Source: Staphylococcus americanisciuri
GTDB taxonomy: Bacteria > Bacillota > Bacilli > Staphylococcales > Staphylococcaceae
Assembly (NCBI RefSeq): GCF_024814435.1
Contig: NZ_JANUXY010000007.1
Span: 51,050-115,049, forward strand
Length of the DNA stretch: 64,000 nt
Reading direction: 5' to 3'
In this document: positions 39,291-51,879 of the stretch, in pieces
How positions within the stretch are numbered: the first letter of the stretch is position 1
Layout: every line of letters starts with the position of its first letter
Program-made: the position numbers and the translations under genes
The notes under the pieces: generated by a model
Told to the model about the DNA's origin: nothing
The model's input: the letters and a program-made list of their open reading frames with translations, nothing else
Database searches by the model: none

Positions 39291-40295
39291 TTATGGATTG
39301 ACAATATGTTCAGCTGTCTGATTCTTAATATATGATAATACCTCATCTAATGGTATATCAACTAAATTTTGCACTGCTTCATCTGTATAGAAAGCGACAT
39401 GTGGCGATATAATCACATCATCACGTTCTAATAAATGACTTAACACAGGATCTTCTAACGGTTTATTCGTCCAATCATTTTTAAAATAAGGGCCTTCATT
39501 CTCGTACGTATCGATTGCTGCACCGGCAATAGTCTTGTCATCTAACTTTCTGATCAACGCCTCTGTATCCAACACAATCCCTCTCGCTGTGTTCACGACA
39601 AGCAGCCCTGCTTTTGCTTGATTCAACACTGCCTCATTCACTAGATATTTATTTTCCGGTGAACCTGGAATGTGCAATGTCAGTACATCAATATCTTTTA
39701 CTAATTCTTCCAACGAGTCCACATATGTTAAGATACCTTCTAGCTCTGAATTCGGTGCAATATCGTAGGCATAGACTTGGGCACCAAAACCGTGGAAGAT
39801 TTTCGCAACACGACTGCCGATGCGCCCTGTTCCAAGCACACCGATTTTTAATGATTCAATCGTGCGTCCTTGCACCGCTAAATCCCATGTAAAGTCTTGC
39901 AAGGCAACATTGCGATCAATACGATGTGTGTGACGAACCAATGCCAATGTTCTCGTAACCGCAAATTCAGCAATAGATTGCGGTGAATAACTTGGCACAT
40001 TCGATATTTTAATACCCGCTTCATTTGCTGCTGGCAAGTCATACATATCAAAACCAGCTGAACGTTGTGCAATATGATGAATGCCGTTTTGTGCTAATAC
40101 TTGAAAATATTCCGGATTAAAATGTGTCGTTTGTGAGATGGACACACCATCAATATCTGCCAGTTGTTCTAAATGCTTTCCTTCCAAACTATCTTCAGTC
40201 AGCACGACTTCTACTTCATCTGCATGCCGTTCAATCCATTGTTGCAATGCTGCTTGCTCATCAACTCTTACATCAAATACTTTAATTTTTGTCAT
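39291..40295 (-). CDS. ldhD: D-lactate dehydrogenase
   Basis: 334-residue NAD-dependent D-2-hydroxyacid dehydrogenase of the D-lactate type: Rossmann loop GVLGTGRIGSRVAKIF near 152, catalytic Arg in VVNTARGIVLDTEAL, Glu in IDTYENEGPYF, His in IISPHVAFYTDEAV. It reduces pyruvate to D-lactate in fermentation. ATG 40295 follows AGAGGTGG; the frame extends three codons earlier. Here it precedes aroD directly, which is not where I remember the S. aureus D-lactate gene. Confidence 0.92.
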   Translation of the reverse strand: MTKIKVFDVRVDEQAALQQWIERHADEVEVVLTEDSLEGKHLEQLADIDGVSISQTTHFNPEYFQVLAQNGIHHIAQRSAGFDMYDLPAANEAGIKISNVPSYSPQSIAEFAVTRTLALVRHTHRIDRNVALQDFTWDLAVQGRTIESLKIGVLGTGRIGSRVAKIFHGFGAQVYAYDIAPNSELEGILTYVDSLEELVKDIDVLTLHIPGSPENKYLVNEAVLNQAKAGLLVVNTARGIVLDTEALIRKLDDKTIAGAAIDTYENEGPYFKNDWTNKPLEDPVLSHLLERDDVIISPHVAFYTDEAVQNLVDIPLDEVLSYIKNQTAEHIVNP

Positions 40296-40375
40296 ACTAT
40301 CCACCTCTTAGTTATCAGTCTTTTCAGAATAAAATAACTATATCGCATATTTAATGTTTTGAAAAGGCAAAATCA

Positions 40376-40404
40376 TTTGCAATGCACCTTATGAATAGTA
40401 TAAT
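40376..40404 (+). promoter_or_regulatory. Promoter of ohr
   Basis: TTTGCA, 17-base spacer, TATAAT at 40399, 30 bases before the ohr ATG, with AAGGAGG between them. Confidence 0.65.
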
Positions 40405-40434
40405 GAAGTCACAATTTTTAAGGAGGATATAATT

Positions 40435-40854
40435 ATGGCAACAATTTATGAAACAACTGCAACTAATATTGGAGGTCGCAAAGGTACTGTTTCTACTGAT
40501 GATAAAGCGCTTGACTTACAAATCACACCTCCCGATAATACAGACACAGATTCAACAAATCCTGAACAATTATTCGCTGCAGGTTATGCATCATGTTTCA
40601 ACGGTGCATTCGACTTAATTTTAAAGCGCAACAAATTCCGTAATGCTGAACCTGTCGTAGCGATTACAGTTCGCTTAGTAGATGATTCAGAATCAGAAAG
40701 CCCAAAACTTGAAGTAGACATTCATGCTAAAGTTAAAAATATGAGCCAAGAAGATGCTGAAAAATCTTTAGAAGAGGCACATGCTTTCTGTCCATACTCA
40801 AAGGCCATTAATGGCAATGTTGACGTTGCTCTAAGTGTTGAAGTGGTAGAGTAA
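40435..40854 (+). CDS. Organic hydroperoxide resistance protein (OsmC/Ohr)
   Basis: 139-residue Ohr/OsmC-fold peroxidase that reduces organic hydroperoxides with a Cys pair. The peroxidatic cysteine is in [14 protein letters not shown] and the resolving one in [14 protein letters not shown]. The strong ribosome site AAGGAGG and own promoter and terminator show a single-gene unit. An OhrR regulator gene is not adjacent; the AraC gene next door is convergent, not obviously linked. Confidence 0.93.
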   Translation: MATIYETTATNIGGRKGTVSTDDKALDLQITPPDNTDTDSTNPEQLFAAGYASCFNGAFDLILKRNKFRNAEPVVAITVRLVDDSESESPKLEVDIHAKVKNMSQEDAEKSLEEAHAFCPYSKAINGNVDVALSVEVVE

Positions 40855-40872
40855 TAACTGCTGTTATATACA

Positions 40873-40914
40873 AAAACAGGATATGCTAACGACAAAGTTA
40901 GCATACCCTGTTTT
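40873..40914. terminator. Bidirectional terminator
   Basis: AAACAGGaTATGCTAAC pairs with GTTAGCATAcCCTGTTT around GACAAA, with A and T tracts on both sides; ends ohr and the convergent AraC gene. Confidence 0.95.
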
Positions 40915-40918
40915 TATT

Positions 40919-41683
40919 TTATTGCTTTTTATGATTGGTAGATAAATGATTTTTTAAAAATTCTGATGGCGTCATATCAAATGTTTTTTTGAAATTTTTC
41001 AAGTACGATTCATATGATTTAAAACCATAGTCTTTCCAAATATCTTGGTCAAATCCTAATGTTACAATGTCTGATGCAACATTATACATTTTAATTTTAC
41101 GTATATACTTCAATAGCGGAATATTTAATGTTTCAGAAAATAATCTTGACAGATAACTTGCATTCACAAAAAAATGCTCGGCTATTTTACTGACCGTCAA
41201 CTGGCTTTTGTAATTCTCATTAATATAATGCAACACATTGACAATGAGTGGATTGGTAACATTAGAGTAATTATTATTGTAACCACCTAAATGTATAAAA
41301 TTAATCAACCGTATCATATGTAAATCTGTCGCAAACTTAGCTGTATCGTTACCAGTACGAATAATGTTAAGAATTTCCTGTTTGATTGCTGCATCAATAT
41401 CCTCTACTTCTAATTCTTTGGCATACGCTTGATTAGAATTCAACAACGAAAACCTATTAAAGCTACGTTTATTGATTGTTAACTCTAACACTTCTCCATT
41501 GTTATTAAGAATAATCGGTGGTGAGAAGGGTTTCACCAAAAAGAATTGATCCTCTCTAAATACTTTGACTGTTTGATTTTTGTTGATTTCCACTTCACCA
41601 GACAATATATAATATATAACAATATGTTCAAAACTGGACTGTATGTTCAAATTATCGCTCAAAATTCGTTGTTTATAATCCAT
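40919..41683 (-). CDS. AraC-family transcriptional regulator
   Basis: 254-residue regulator. The C-terminal 100 residues hold the two AraC helix-turn-helix motifs: VSKIAEHFFVNASYLSRLF and IWKDYGFKSYESYLKNFKK followed by the signature MTPSEFLKN. The N-terminal domain is cupin-like (YYILSGEVEINKNQTVKVF). ATG 41683 follows AAAGGGG; the frame runs further up without a second site. Target unknown; the large empty region upstream suggests complex control. Confidence 0.85.
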   Translation of the reverse strand: MDYKQRILSDNLNIQSSFEHIVIYYILSGEVEINKNQTVKVFREDQFFLVKPFSPPIILNNNGEVLELTINKRSFNRFSLLNSNQAYAKELEVEDIDAAIKQEILNIIRTGNDTAKFATDLHMIRLINFIHLGGYNNNYSNVTNPLIVNVLHYINENYKSQLTVSKIAEHFFVNASYLSRLFSETLNIPLLKYIRKIKMYNVASDIVTLGFDQDIWKDYGFKSYESYLKNFKKTFDMTPSEFLKNHLSTNHKKQ

Positions 41684-42620
41684 AGCTCTCCCCTTTTCAC
41701 ATTCATGAGATTGGACAAAAGCACTCAAGATTTAAACAGAATGGGTATACAATCATCGACTAGCATTCACAAATATCTCATACACTGCTAATCAGCTTGG
41801 CTAAAATACCGCACTGAAAGATGATGAAATAATGCTATACACACTTTTTCGATGATTATGACTCTGTTAAAATCACACTTTTGGGACACCGCTACTTATT
41901 AGTCTCGTAGAGCATAAATTAATCATGCCTCAACCTCGTTCATTCAATAAACACCCACTCATCGATGTTATGTTTGAAAATACGACAAGAACAAACCACT
42001 CCTCACGTCGTCACTAACTAAGTCTCAAAATAATACAAAGATAGAATCAATAAACCCTAATACTTTAAGTCAACTATTTGATTGTAGCTAATAGGGGCTA
42101 TTACGTCACTTAATATAAAGTTAAAAAGCACCGAAACATCAGATTCTAACAAACTTTATTTCTTATTTCCAGCACCTTTTTAGTTTTTACAATAACTTAT
42201 TTAAAATTTTTACAAACAAACATTTTTATAATGAGTGATTATTTTTTGATTTTACATTAAATTTCGTCGACTTTATTGACATGATAATCTCTATTTTTTA
42301 CTATGTTACTTTTTATATACAATTGTTCTATATTGAAACCAGTGGGAAGCTCATAAAATGTGAAAATTCGCTATATAATAAGCTAGAGAATCTTGTGTCA
42401 TATTATAAAGTTCACAATAAAATGATGTGGATAGCACTAACTGAAATCAAAATAGGCTTTTCCAAGTTTTTTCTCCTCGCAATTTAGTTTCGATATATCA
42501 TCATGCAGTTCTATGATAAGTCCAGCGCTCTTTGTTTTAATCTTTTTGACACCCGCACCGCCAGTTTAGAGGGAAGTAATCTTAGTTTATCCCTCCATGA
42601 TTGCTAGCCTTTCAATTCAA
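41684..42620. other. Gene-poor region upstream of the AraC gene and beyond tmRNA
   Basis: About 940 bases with no gene I can support. A plus-strand promoter-like pair, TTGACA at 42276 and TACTAT at 42299 with a 17-base spacer, precedes no convincing frame. A hairpin GAGGGA/TCCCTC lies near 42570-42595. A 68-codon frame at 42281-42487 lacks a ribosome site. The region might carry an unrecognised RNA or gene debris next to ssrA, a common integration site. Confidence 0.4.
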
Positions 42621-42656
42621 AAAATAAAAGCCCACAACCACAACGGTCATAGGCTT
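42621..42656 (-). terminator. Terminator of tmRNA
   Basis: On the minus strand AAGCC...GGCTTTTATTTTTT right after the tmRNA 3' end. Confidence 0.75.
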
Positions 42657-42662
42657 AGGTAG

Positions 42663-43020
42663 TGGAGACGGCGGGATTTGAACCCGCGTCCAAAGGTCCT
42701 GATACAAATGTTTCTACGTGTGTAGTCTATCGATAAATTTCGCATCATGCAAGGTGACAGACAACCAACACGATACTAGTTTGATTAAGCTCTCCACGTC
42801 AGACTTCAAACGGCAGTGACGTGTGTAGCCTACTTCAGTTGAATCACGTTAACCGCACATAGGCGATGCGGTTAGGTGATGCAGAGTGCGCTTAGGCAGC
42901 TACTGCTAAGTTATTGTTAGTTTTGCCAGTTATTATAAACTGAGTGTGTTGATGACGGAGCCAACCCTCCGACACGCTTCATAAGCTCGGGGGACCCCTG
43001 TCGAATCCATAAACGTCCCC
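42663..43020 (-). ncRNA. ssrA: Transfer-messenger RNA
   Basis: tmRNA of about 358 nt. The 5' end GGGGACG pairs with 3' CGTCTCC (one G-U), followed by A; CCA is not encoded. The T-arm GGGTTCAAATCCC lies near the 3' end, and the 5' part ATTCGACAGGGGTCC is the usual tRNA-like start. The tag frame reads GKTNNNLAVAA and stop (a leading Ala comes from the charged tmRNA). The S. aureus tag I recall is GKSNNNFAVAA. smpB lies 73 bases upstream. Confidence 0.96.
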
Positions 43021-43093
43021 ATGCGTATATAATGTGCTTTATTTCTATCAAAGCACATTATATCATAACAAATATTACAGCACGGCGCAATAT

Positions 43094-43558
43094 TTAGTAT
43101 TTATGCGACATTGCACGTGCCATATCACGTTTAACTGCTTTTTCTTTTAAAGATTGACGCTTGTCGTACTTTTTCTTACCACGTGCAATACCTAACAGGA
43201 CTTTGCAGTTACCATGCTTCAAATAAAGTTTGAGTGGCACAATAGCGTAACCAATCTCACGTGTACGCTCTCCTAGTTTTAGGATTTCACGCTTATGCAG
43301 TAATAGTTTGCGTGAACGGAGTGGGTCATGGTTAAAGCGATTGCCTTCCTCATATGGCGCAATGTGCATGTTCTGTAGATAAATCTCGCCATTTTTTACT
43401 TGCGCATAGCTATCTTTCAAGTTTGCACTACCGCGTCGAATTGATTTAATTTCTGTACCTTGTAACACAATGCCCGCTTCAATCGTATCCTCTATCTGAT
43501 AATCATGTCTTGCTTTACGATTTTCTGCTAAGGTTCCTTTGCCTGACTTTTTCGCCAC
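43094..43558 (-). CDS. smpB: SsrA-binding protein SmpB
   Basis: 154-residue OB-fold protein that delivers tmRNA to stalled ribosomes. Family blocks: [38 protein letters not shown], basic C-terminal tail [18 protein letters not shown] used in the empty mRNA channel. It lies 16 bases after rnr; the ssrA gene follows. Confidence 0.97.
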   Translation of the reverse strand: MAKKSGKGTLAENRKARHDYQIEDTIEAGIVLQGTEIKSIRRGSANLKDSYAQVKNGEIYLQNMHIAPYEEGNRFNHDPLRSRKLLLHKREILKLGERTREIGYAIVPLKLYLKHGNCKVLLGIARGKKKYDKRQSLKEKAVKRDMARAMSHKY

Positions 43559-43574
43559 GGGGATTCACCTCAAC

Positions 43575-45920
43575 TTATTTTTTCTTTCGTCGTGCTTTTT
43601 TCTTAATACTTTTGTCTTTATAAAAAGGCTTGTTTTTAGACTTGCCTTGTTGACGTTCATTCTTACCTTTTCGCTGCTTACGCTTTTTCTTGTTGTCATT
43701 CTTACCTTTGAATTGCTTGCCTTTCGTCTTGATTTGAATCGTCTTGCCTTGCTGCTTGATATCACGACTGCCCTTCAAATCAATTGGCATACCGACAACT
43801 TGGAAATCAATTTGACGTTCATCAACATCTACATGTACGACCTTCACTTTAATTGAATCACCAATGCGATAAACGTGCGCTTTATGTTCACCAATCAGCG
43901 CCATATGATGCTCATCAAAGTTATAATAATCATCAGTCATATTTTGAATACTAACGAGTCCTTCAATTGTATTCGGCAATTCAATAAACATACCAAAATT
44001 GGCAACGGAACTAATAACACCCTCAAACTCATCACCAATGTGCTGAATCATGTACTCTGCCTTCTTCAACTCATCTGTGTCTCGTTCCGCCTCAATTGCA
44101 CGACGTTCACGATTTGACGTGTGTGTTGCAATCTCAGGCAGTCTTTCTTCCCACTGGTGCATCGCTTTTGAATCCATTGACTGCTCAATCAAATATTTAC
44201 GAATTAGGCGATGTACGATTAAATCAGGATAACGACGAATTGGTGATGTAAAATGTGTATAATAATCTGCCGCCAAGCCAAAATGTCCGAGATTATCCGC
44301 TTCATAGCGTGCCTGTTGCATCGAACGTAACATCATGGTTGCAATAACACGATCTTCTGGACGACCAGACGTCGTTTCAGCAATATTTTGTAACGTACTT
44401 GGATGAACCGCTTCACCTGTACCATTAACCATAATACCAAAGTTCGTAATAAAGTCGAAAAATTGGCGTAGTCGTTCTGACTTAGGTTGTTCATGTATAC
44501 GATATAAAAATGGTACATCTTTCTTATTAAAATGCTCAGCAATCGTTTCATTCGCCGCAAGCATAAACGACTCAATCAATCGCTCTCCCTCACCACGTTC
44601 ACGAACAGTCACCGCTTCAGGCAAGCCCTCAGCATTGACATGTACTTGTGCCTCAGGAATATCAAAATCAATCTCACCACGACGTTGACGCATCGCAATC
44701 AAACGATTAGACAGCTCCTGTGCCAAGTCTAACATTGGTGTCACATGTGCATAATGTTGACGAACCGCCAAATTGCGTTCTGTGATTATCTCATTTACCG
44801 CATCATATGTCATACGTGCATCTGAATGAATCACACTATCGAAAATTTCATGACGCACCACTTCGCCTCGCTCATTAATCTCCATGCGACAACTCATCGT
44901 TAAACGGTCAACGTTAGGATTCAATGAACAAATACCATTACTGAGTCGATGTGGAATCATCGGAATAACACGGTCAACAAGATAAACACTTGTCGCACGA
45001 TCGTATGCTTCACGATCCAATGCACTGCCTTCCTTAATATAATAACTCACATCTGCAATGCTTACCGTTAATTCGATGTGGCCATTATCAAGTTGTTTCA
45101 GTGCAATCGCATCATCCAAGTCTTTGGCATCCGCCCCATCAATGGTGATTGTTAAGTCATCTCTTAAATCTCGACGCCCCTTAATCTCGTCAGCTGTAAT
45201 AGCATCTGGAATCGCTTCTGCTTCTTTCAACACATCATCTGGAAATTCAATCTCAATACCATGTTGATAAATAATTGATAAAATATCAACACCGGGATCA
45301 TTTTTGTGTCCTAAAATAGCTGACACATGCCCTTCTGGATTATTCGTTCCATCTGAATACTGAGTGATTTGTACGAGTACTTTATGCCCTTCTACCGCAC
45401 CTAAATCGTGTCCTTTAGGTATAAAGATATCTTGCATAATGCGTTTATCATCAGGAATGACGAAGCCGAAGTGACGCGCCTCTGAAAATGTCCCAACCAC
45501 TTGTTGTACGGCATGACGTTCAATTGCTTTGACTTCTCCTTCAAACTTACCTTTACGATGATCGCTACGAGACTTTTGTACTTCTACAACAACCGTATCA
45601 CCGTCCATCGCATAATGAATCTTGCTTGGCGGTATAAAAATATCTTCCATCTCTTCTGTTTCTGGGCGTAAAAATGCAAAGCCCTTTTTATTCTGACTTA
45701 AAGTACCTCTAACCAATCCAGATTTTGGCACTTTCTTCTGATAACGATCTTGTTTTGTGCGCACTACAAGCCCGTTCTGTTCCAACTCATTCAGCACCTT
45801 GATTAAGTCACGAAATGATTCTGCACTGCTTAACCCGAGTACATCTTGAAAATCAGATACAGACATCGCTTGGTAATCTTCTTGTCGTATAAGTGTTAAA
45901 ATTTCTTGTTTTAAATCCAT
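43575..45920 (-). CDS. rnr: Ribonuclease R
   Basis: 781-residue 3'-5' exoribonuclease that degrades structured RNA and acts with tmRNA-SmpB. Order: N-terminal helix-turn-helix, two cold-shock domains, RNB catalytic domain with the acidic cluster TIDGADAKDLDDAIAL near 270 and the tyrosine/arginine region RYPDLIVHRLI, S1 domain near 620-700, and a lysine-rich tail. ATG 45920 lies 6 bases after AAAGGAGG; the preceding ATG is only 3 bases from it. Operon with est, secG and smpB order as in other staphylococci. Confidence 0.96.
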   Translation of the reverse strand: MDLKQEILTLIRQEDYQAMSVSDFQDVLGLSSAESFRDLIKVLNELEQNGLVVRTKQDRYQKKVPKSGLVRGTLSQNKKGFAFLRPETEEMEDIFIPPSKIHYAMDGDTVVVEVQKSRSDHRKGKFEGEVKAIERHAVQQVVGTFSEARHFGFVIPDDKRIMQDIFIPKGHDLGAVEGHKVLVQITQYSDGTNNPEGHVSAILGHKNDPGVDILSIIYQHGIEIEFPDDVLKEAEAIPDAITADEIKGRRDLRDDLTITIDGADAKDLDDAIALKQLDNGHIELTVSIADVSYYIKEGSALDREAYDRATSVYLVDRVIPMIPHRLSNGICSLNPNVDRLTMSCRMEINERGEVVRHEIFDSVIHSDARMTYDAVNEIITERNLAVRQHYAHVTPMLDLAQELSNRLIAMRQRRGEIDFDIPEAQVHVNAEGLPEAVTVRERGEGERLIESFMLAANETIAEHFNKKDVPFLYRIHEQPKSERLRQFFDFITNFGIMVNGTGEAVHPSTLQNIAETTSGRPEDRVIATMMLRSMQQARYEADNLGHFGLAADYYTHFTSPIRRYPDLIVHRLIRKYLIEQSMDSKAMHQWEERLPEIATHTSNRERRAIEAERDTDELKKAEYMIQHIGDEFEGVISSVANFGMFIELPNTIEGLVSIQNMTDDYYNFDEHHMALIGEHKAHVYRIGDSIKVKVVHVDVDERQIDFQVVGMPIDLKGSRDIKQQGKTIQIKTKGKQFKGKNDNKKKRKQRKGKNERQQGKSKNKPFYKDKSIKKKARRKKK

Positions 45921-45963
45921 CATGTGCCTCCTTTCCTATGAAACTCTTATCTGTCACTGTGTC

Positions 45964-46704
45964 TTATTCAGACCAATCCAGTGACTCTAAAAATTGATAG
46001 ACTTCTTCAAATACTTGTTCTTTTTCTTTATCGATTGTAATAACATGACCCGAATTATGATACCATGAGATTTTTTTCGTCTCAGAAATGGCGTTATCAT
46101 AAATAACATTCGCTGAGTCTGTGTTAATCATTTCGTCATGTTCCGCTTGGATGACTAATAATGGATCCATTACTTCATCTAAGCTATCTCGCACGCCTTG
46201 AATCGTTTGTTGTAATTCTTTTAACGTTTCAGTCGGATGAAATACTTTCATTTCACGTTCGATTGTCTCAGTGTCCTTACCTTCATAACGTTTAAAGTTA
46301 CGCGCATAATCCAAAAAGCCTTCGAACATAGAACCTTCAGTTTTAATATAAGCTGGTGCACACATCGTTACAATACCCTTTACATCACGATTTAAGCTTA
46401 ATTTCAAAGCAAAAACGCCACCTAAGGATAAACCAGCAACAGCAATCTCATCATAGCCTTGATCTACCAGATAATCATAACCGTCCAATGCATCTTTGAA
46501 CCACACATGTGGACTGGATTGCAAAATTTCTTCTGGTGGTGCTGCATGTCCTTCATAATGTGGTGCATGTGATGTGTATCCCTTTTTTTGAAGGTAACGC
46601 CCAAGTTGACGCACGTCTGAGCTATTCCCAGTAAAACCATGTAACAACAAGACTGCACGCTTTCCTCCCTCAAATAAAAATGGCTTTGGAAGTTGAATTT
46701 TCAT
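45964..46704 (-). CDS. est: Carboxylesterase (alpha/beta hydrolase)
   Basis: 246-residue cytosolic alpha/beta hydrolase. The oxyanion block is [16 protein letters not shown], the nucleophile Ser in [13 protein letters not shown], the acid Asp in [12 protein letters not shown], and the His in [13 protein letters not shown]. Same order secG-est-rnr as in Bacillus (yvaK). Substrate probably short-chain esters or monoacylglycerol; not determined. Confidence 0.92.
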   Translation of the reverse strand: MKIQLPKPFLFEGGKRAVLLLHGFTGNSSDVRQLGRYLQKKGYTSHAPHYEGHAAPPEEILQSSPHVWFKDALDGYDYLVDQGYDEIAVAGLSLGGVFALKLSLNRDVKGIVTMCAPAYIKTEGSMFEGFLDYARNFKRYEGKDTETIEREMKVFHPTETLKELQQTIQGVRDSLDEVMDPLLVIQAEHDEMINTDSANVIYDNAISETKKISWYHNSGHVITIDKEKEQVFEEVYQFLESLDWSE

Positions 46705-46775
46705 ACTAAAACCGCATCCTTTCGCAATGACATCATATAATTACATTCTAGCGATTTACAAATCACCGTACAAAT

Positions 46776-46805
46776 AAAAAAGTCCGACTACACAACTGTC
46801 GGACT
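46776..46805 (-). terminator. Terminator between secG and est
   Basis: On the minus strand AGTCCGAC pairs with GTCGGACT around a 9-base loop followed by TTTTTT. It begins at the secG stop codon, so secG can be expressed separately from est-rnr-smpB. Confidence 0.92.
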
Positions 46806-47039
46806 CTACATATTAAAGTAACTGATACCTAACATTAATACAAAGAAAATAATTGATAGTACAATTGTCAATCTATGCAAAAATAAATCTATACCACGTT
46901 GTTTTTGTTTACCAAATAATTGCTCAGCCCCACCACTAATGGCACCTGATAAGCCGTTACTCTTACCTTCTTGCAATAAAACAACCGTGATGAGTGCGAT
47001 ACAGTCAATAATTAGTAATACAACAATAAAAGTATGCAT
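46806..47039 (-). CDS. secG: Preprotein translocase subunit SecG
   Basis: 77-residue two-helix membrane protein of the SecYEG channel, with the conserved loop [24 protein letters not shown] 47039 follows GGAGGACAATCTG and gives the usual length; the frame extends five codons further. Confidence 0.95.
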   Translation of the reverse strand: MHTFIVVLLIIDCIALITVVLLQEGKSNGLSGAISGGAEQLFGKQKQRGIDLFLHRLTIVLSIIFFVLMLGISYFNM

Positions 47040-47107
47040 CAGATTGTCCTCCATTCATCATATACGAAAGCTATTTTAACACATTATTTGCATTACGACA
47101 ATGCTGA

Positions 47108-47575
47108 CTATCGATTGAATGTTGTTTTACGCTTCACACTCATTGTAATCATCATTGCAACAACAATGATTGAACCGATAACCGCAACACCATATGGTAC
47201 TAATGCAAAGAAACCTTTGACATGAAAAATCGCACTATACAATAATGGTGGATTCAACAATGCATTAAATATTTGTGAGATAAATACTGCCAGCATAAAC
47301 CACCATAGATATGGATGCTGAAACTTGATTGCTACAACGCCAGCTGAGTATGCAAGAATGTATAAAATCCCTGTATAGCGCAAACTATTATTAATCGCAT
47401 TAATCGAGTTTTGCGTTACTTTGTTTCCTGACTGCTCGAGCATATAGCCAATCACATGATTATCCACAATGACAACTTGATGTACGACGAGACAAACCGC
47501 AAATAAAAATGAAACATATGCTAATAATTTTCCCGTATTATTGGCACGCATCTCTGTGTCTGTATGTTGAGACAT
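47108..47575 (-). CDS. Four-helix membrane protein of unknown function
   Basis: 155 residues, with hydrophobic segments at about 18-38, 72-92, 96-118 and 125-145 and a short polar N-terminus. The ATG follows GGAGG. Not recognised by me as a named family. It stands upstream of secG on the same strand with a 68-base gap. Confidence 0.7.
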   Translation of the reverse strand: MSQHTDTEMRANNTGKLLAYVSFLFAVCLVVHQVVIVDNHVIGYMLEQSGNKVTQNSINAINNSLRYTGILYILAYSAGVVAIKFQHPYLWWFMLAVFISQIFNALLNPPLLYSAIFHVKGFFALVPYGVAVIGSIIVVAMMITMSVKRKTTFNR

Positions 47576-47881
47576 AACGATATTCCTCCATGTTAATATA
47601 ACATCACTATACCAAATTCATGCACTAAATAAAATACAGAGCACTACCGAAATCTAAGTTTTAGTTAAAATTCCCCGCAGTAATCTTTACATTTATTATT
47701 TTAAATGCCTTTTATTGATTTGAACCATGCATACGGTTCATTGACATATGTCCATAATAAAGCATAGTAAGCGGTTCAAAAGTGAGATCCATTCCACCTG
47801 TATTCACCCCACCACAAAAGCTGAACAGCCAATAAAACTAGGTACTTATACTTATCTTGCCACCACAGAAGCTGAAGAGCT
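47576..47881. other. Intergenic region with two imperfect repeats
   Basis: About 300 bases between eno and the membrane protein gene. Two copies of a roughly 30-base unit beginning CCACCACA(A/G)AAGCTGAA occur near 47808 and 47862. No gene is seen. The unit may be a small dispersed repeat. Confidence 0.45.
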
Positions 47882-47928
47882 AAAAAAGCACCGGACTTAT
47901 ACGCCCTAAAGCGCATAAGTCCGATGCT
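47882..47928 (-). terminator. Terminator of the glycolytic operon (after eno)
   Basis: Long hairpin AGCAccGGACTTATaCGC / GCGcATAAGTCCgaTGCT, followed on the minus strand by TTTTTTA. Confidence 0.95.
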
Positions 47929-47947
47929 CCTATTTAAGATAACAATC

Positions 47948-49273
<1,326 letters not shown>

Positions 49274-49407
49274 TTAAGATACACGAGGTTGTGGCATAAC
49301 AAGTTAGTATGCTGGGAAACCGATAAACGGTATCCCTACCTCAGTCTATCTTTCATTTTGTCTTCTCAATGTTATTATAACGATTGTGCATCGTTTCTCA
49401 AAGTTTT

Positions 49408-50925
49408 TTAGTGCTGAATCAATGTTTCACCTGTCATCTCTGCTGGTTGTGTAATACCTAGCAAATCGATTAATGTTGGCGCCAAGTCACCTAGACGACC
49501 TGTTGAACGCAATGTAACGCCTTCTTTCGTCACAATAACAGGAACTGGGTTAGTTGTATGTGTTGTCATTGGTTGATCATCGTCTGTTAATACTTCATCA
49601 GAGTTACCATGGTCAGCTGTGATAATCGCTGTACCACCCATATCGATGATTTTATCAACAACCGCACCTAAGCATTCATCTACCGCTTCGATTGCTTTAA
49701 TTGTTGGCTCTAACATACCACTGTGACCAACCATGTCTGGGTTAGCAAAGTTAAGGATGATTAAGTCTAAATCACCTTTATCCAACTCTTCTAATAGTGC
49801 GTCACGTACTTCATACGCACTCATTTCTGGTTTAAGGTCGTACGTTGCAACTTTTGGTGATGCAATCAAACGACGACGCTCACCTTTAAACTCTTCGTTT
49901 TGACCGCCACTCATGAAATATGTCACGTGCGGATATTTTTCAGTTTCAGCAATTCGCAATTGTGTTAAACCATGATCTTGTGCAACTTCACCAATCGTAT
50001 TTTTCAAGTCTACCTTTTCAAACACGATATGCGCATCAACATGATCGTTGTATTTTGTGAATGTTGCATAGTAAAGATCCTCAACTTGTTCCACCGGGAA
50101 GCCGTCGAATGCTTTGTTTGTAAATACTTCTGAAAGTTGTGCTGCTCTGTCAGGACGGAAGTTGTAGAAAATAACAGCGTCACCGTCAGACACGCCATTG
50201 TTTTGACCTGTTACAACGAATGGCTCAACAAATTCATCTGTTAGACCAGCTGCGTAGTTCGCTTCGACACCTTCACGTGCTGATGCATATTGCGTTTCAC
50301 TAAAGCCACGAATAGCGTCATACGCTTTTAATTCACGCTCCCAACGTTTGTCACGGTCCATTGAATAATAACGACCTGACACAGATGCGAATTGACCTAC
50401 ACCGATTTCTTTAAATTTCGCTTCTGTTTCATCGATATATGTTAATGCTGATTTTTGATCAACATCACGGCCATCTAAAAAGGCATGTACGTATACTTTA
50501 TCAAGACCTTTGCGTTTCGCTAATTCTAAGATCGCAAAAAGATGTTTGTAGTGACTGTGTACGCCACCATCTGATAATAAGCCAAAAATGTGCAACGCTG
50601 CATCATTGTTTTTCGCATGATCAATCGCATCATTTAATACGCCATTGTCATAGAAGTCACCGTCAGCAATTGATTTGTTAATACGTGTCAAACTTTGGTA
50701 CACGATACGGCCAGCACCAATATTCATATGACCTACCTCAGAGTTACCCATTTGACCTTCAGGAAGACCAACATCTAAGCCACTTGCTTCGATTTGCGTT
50801 GTTGGATATTTTGCAGCATAGCGATCAAAGTTCGGTTTATGTGCTAATTTAACCGCATTGCCATGTTCTTCTTCACGGTTTGCAAAGCCATCTAAAATAA
50901 TAAGGGCTGTTGGTTGTTTTGCCAT
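49408..50925 (-). CDS. gpmI: 2,3-bisphosphoglycerate-independent phosphoglycerate mutase
   Basis: 505-residue Mn2+-dependent mutase of the alkaline phosphatase superfamily. The nucleophile serine is in [17 protein letters not shown] near 60, and the metal ligands in [15 protein letters not shown] and [12 protein letters not shown] near 440. ATG 50925 ([13 protein letters not shown]) starts one base after the tpiA stop, behind AAGGTG. Confidence 0.97.
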   Translation of the reverse strand: MAKQPTALIILDGFANREEEHGNAVKLAHKPNFDRYAAKYPTTQIEASGLDVGLPEGQMGNSEVGHMNIGAGRIVYQSLTRINKSIADGDFYDNGVLNDAIDHAKNNDAALHIFGLLSDGGVHSHYKHLFAILELAKRKGLDKVYVHAFLDGRDVDQKSALTYIDETEAKFKEIGVGQFASVSGRYYSMDRDKRWERELKAYDAIRGFSETQYASAREGVEANYAAGLTDEFVEPFVVTGQNNGVSDGDAVIFYNFRPDRAAQLSEVFTNKAFDGFPVEQVEDLYYATFTKYNDHVDAHIVFEKVDLKNTIGEVAQDHGLTQLRIAETEKYPHVTYFMSGGQNEEFKGERRRLIASPKVATYDLKPEMSAYEVRDALLEELDKGDLDLIILNFANPDMVGHSGMLEPTIKAIEAVDECLGAVVDKIIDMGGTAIITADHGNSDEVLTDDDQPMTTHTTNPVPVIVTKEGVTLRSTGRLGDLAPTLIDLLGITQPAEMTGETLIQH

Positions 50926-50926
50926 A

Positions 50927-51688
<762 letters not shown>

Positions 51689-51800
51689 TTATATCACTCC
51701 TAGTTTGTTAATATCTTAGCCTTACAAAGATCCAGCAATTAAACACTATCACCATTCGTTGTAAAGCTCGGCATGGGCTGTGTTATCATGCGTTTGTATG

Positions 51801-51856
51801 TTGGAAGTGGGACAGGAATCTTATTGTTCTAAAAAGATTCCGTTGTCCCAGTCCAA
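51801..51856. repeat. Staphylococcal hairpin repeat, copy 1
   Basis: Inverted repeat with GTGGGACA...TGTCCCA outer arms and AATCTT/AAGATT inner arms. It resembles the element at 55914-55957 at most positions. Between pgk and tpiA it can act as an attenuating terminator or processing site. Confidence 0.7.
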
Positions 51857-51879
51857 CCTCAGTGCCCTATCTCAATCAT

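Noticed and set aside
42281..42487. 68-codon plus-strand frame near ssrA
   Set aside because: Its start coincides with the putative -35 box, there is no ribosome-binding site, and the protein has no recognisable pattern.
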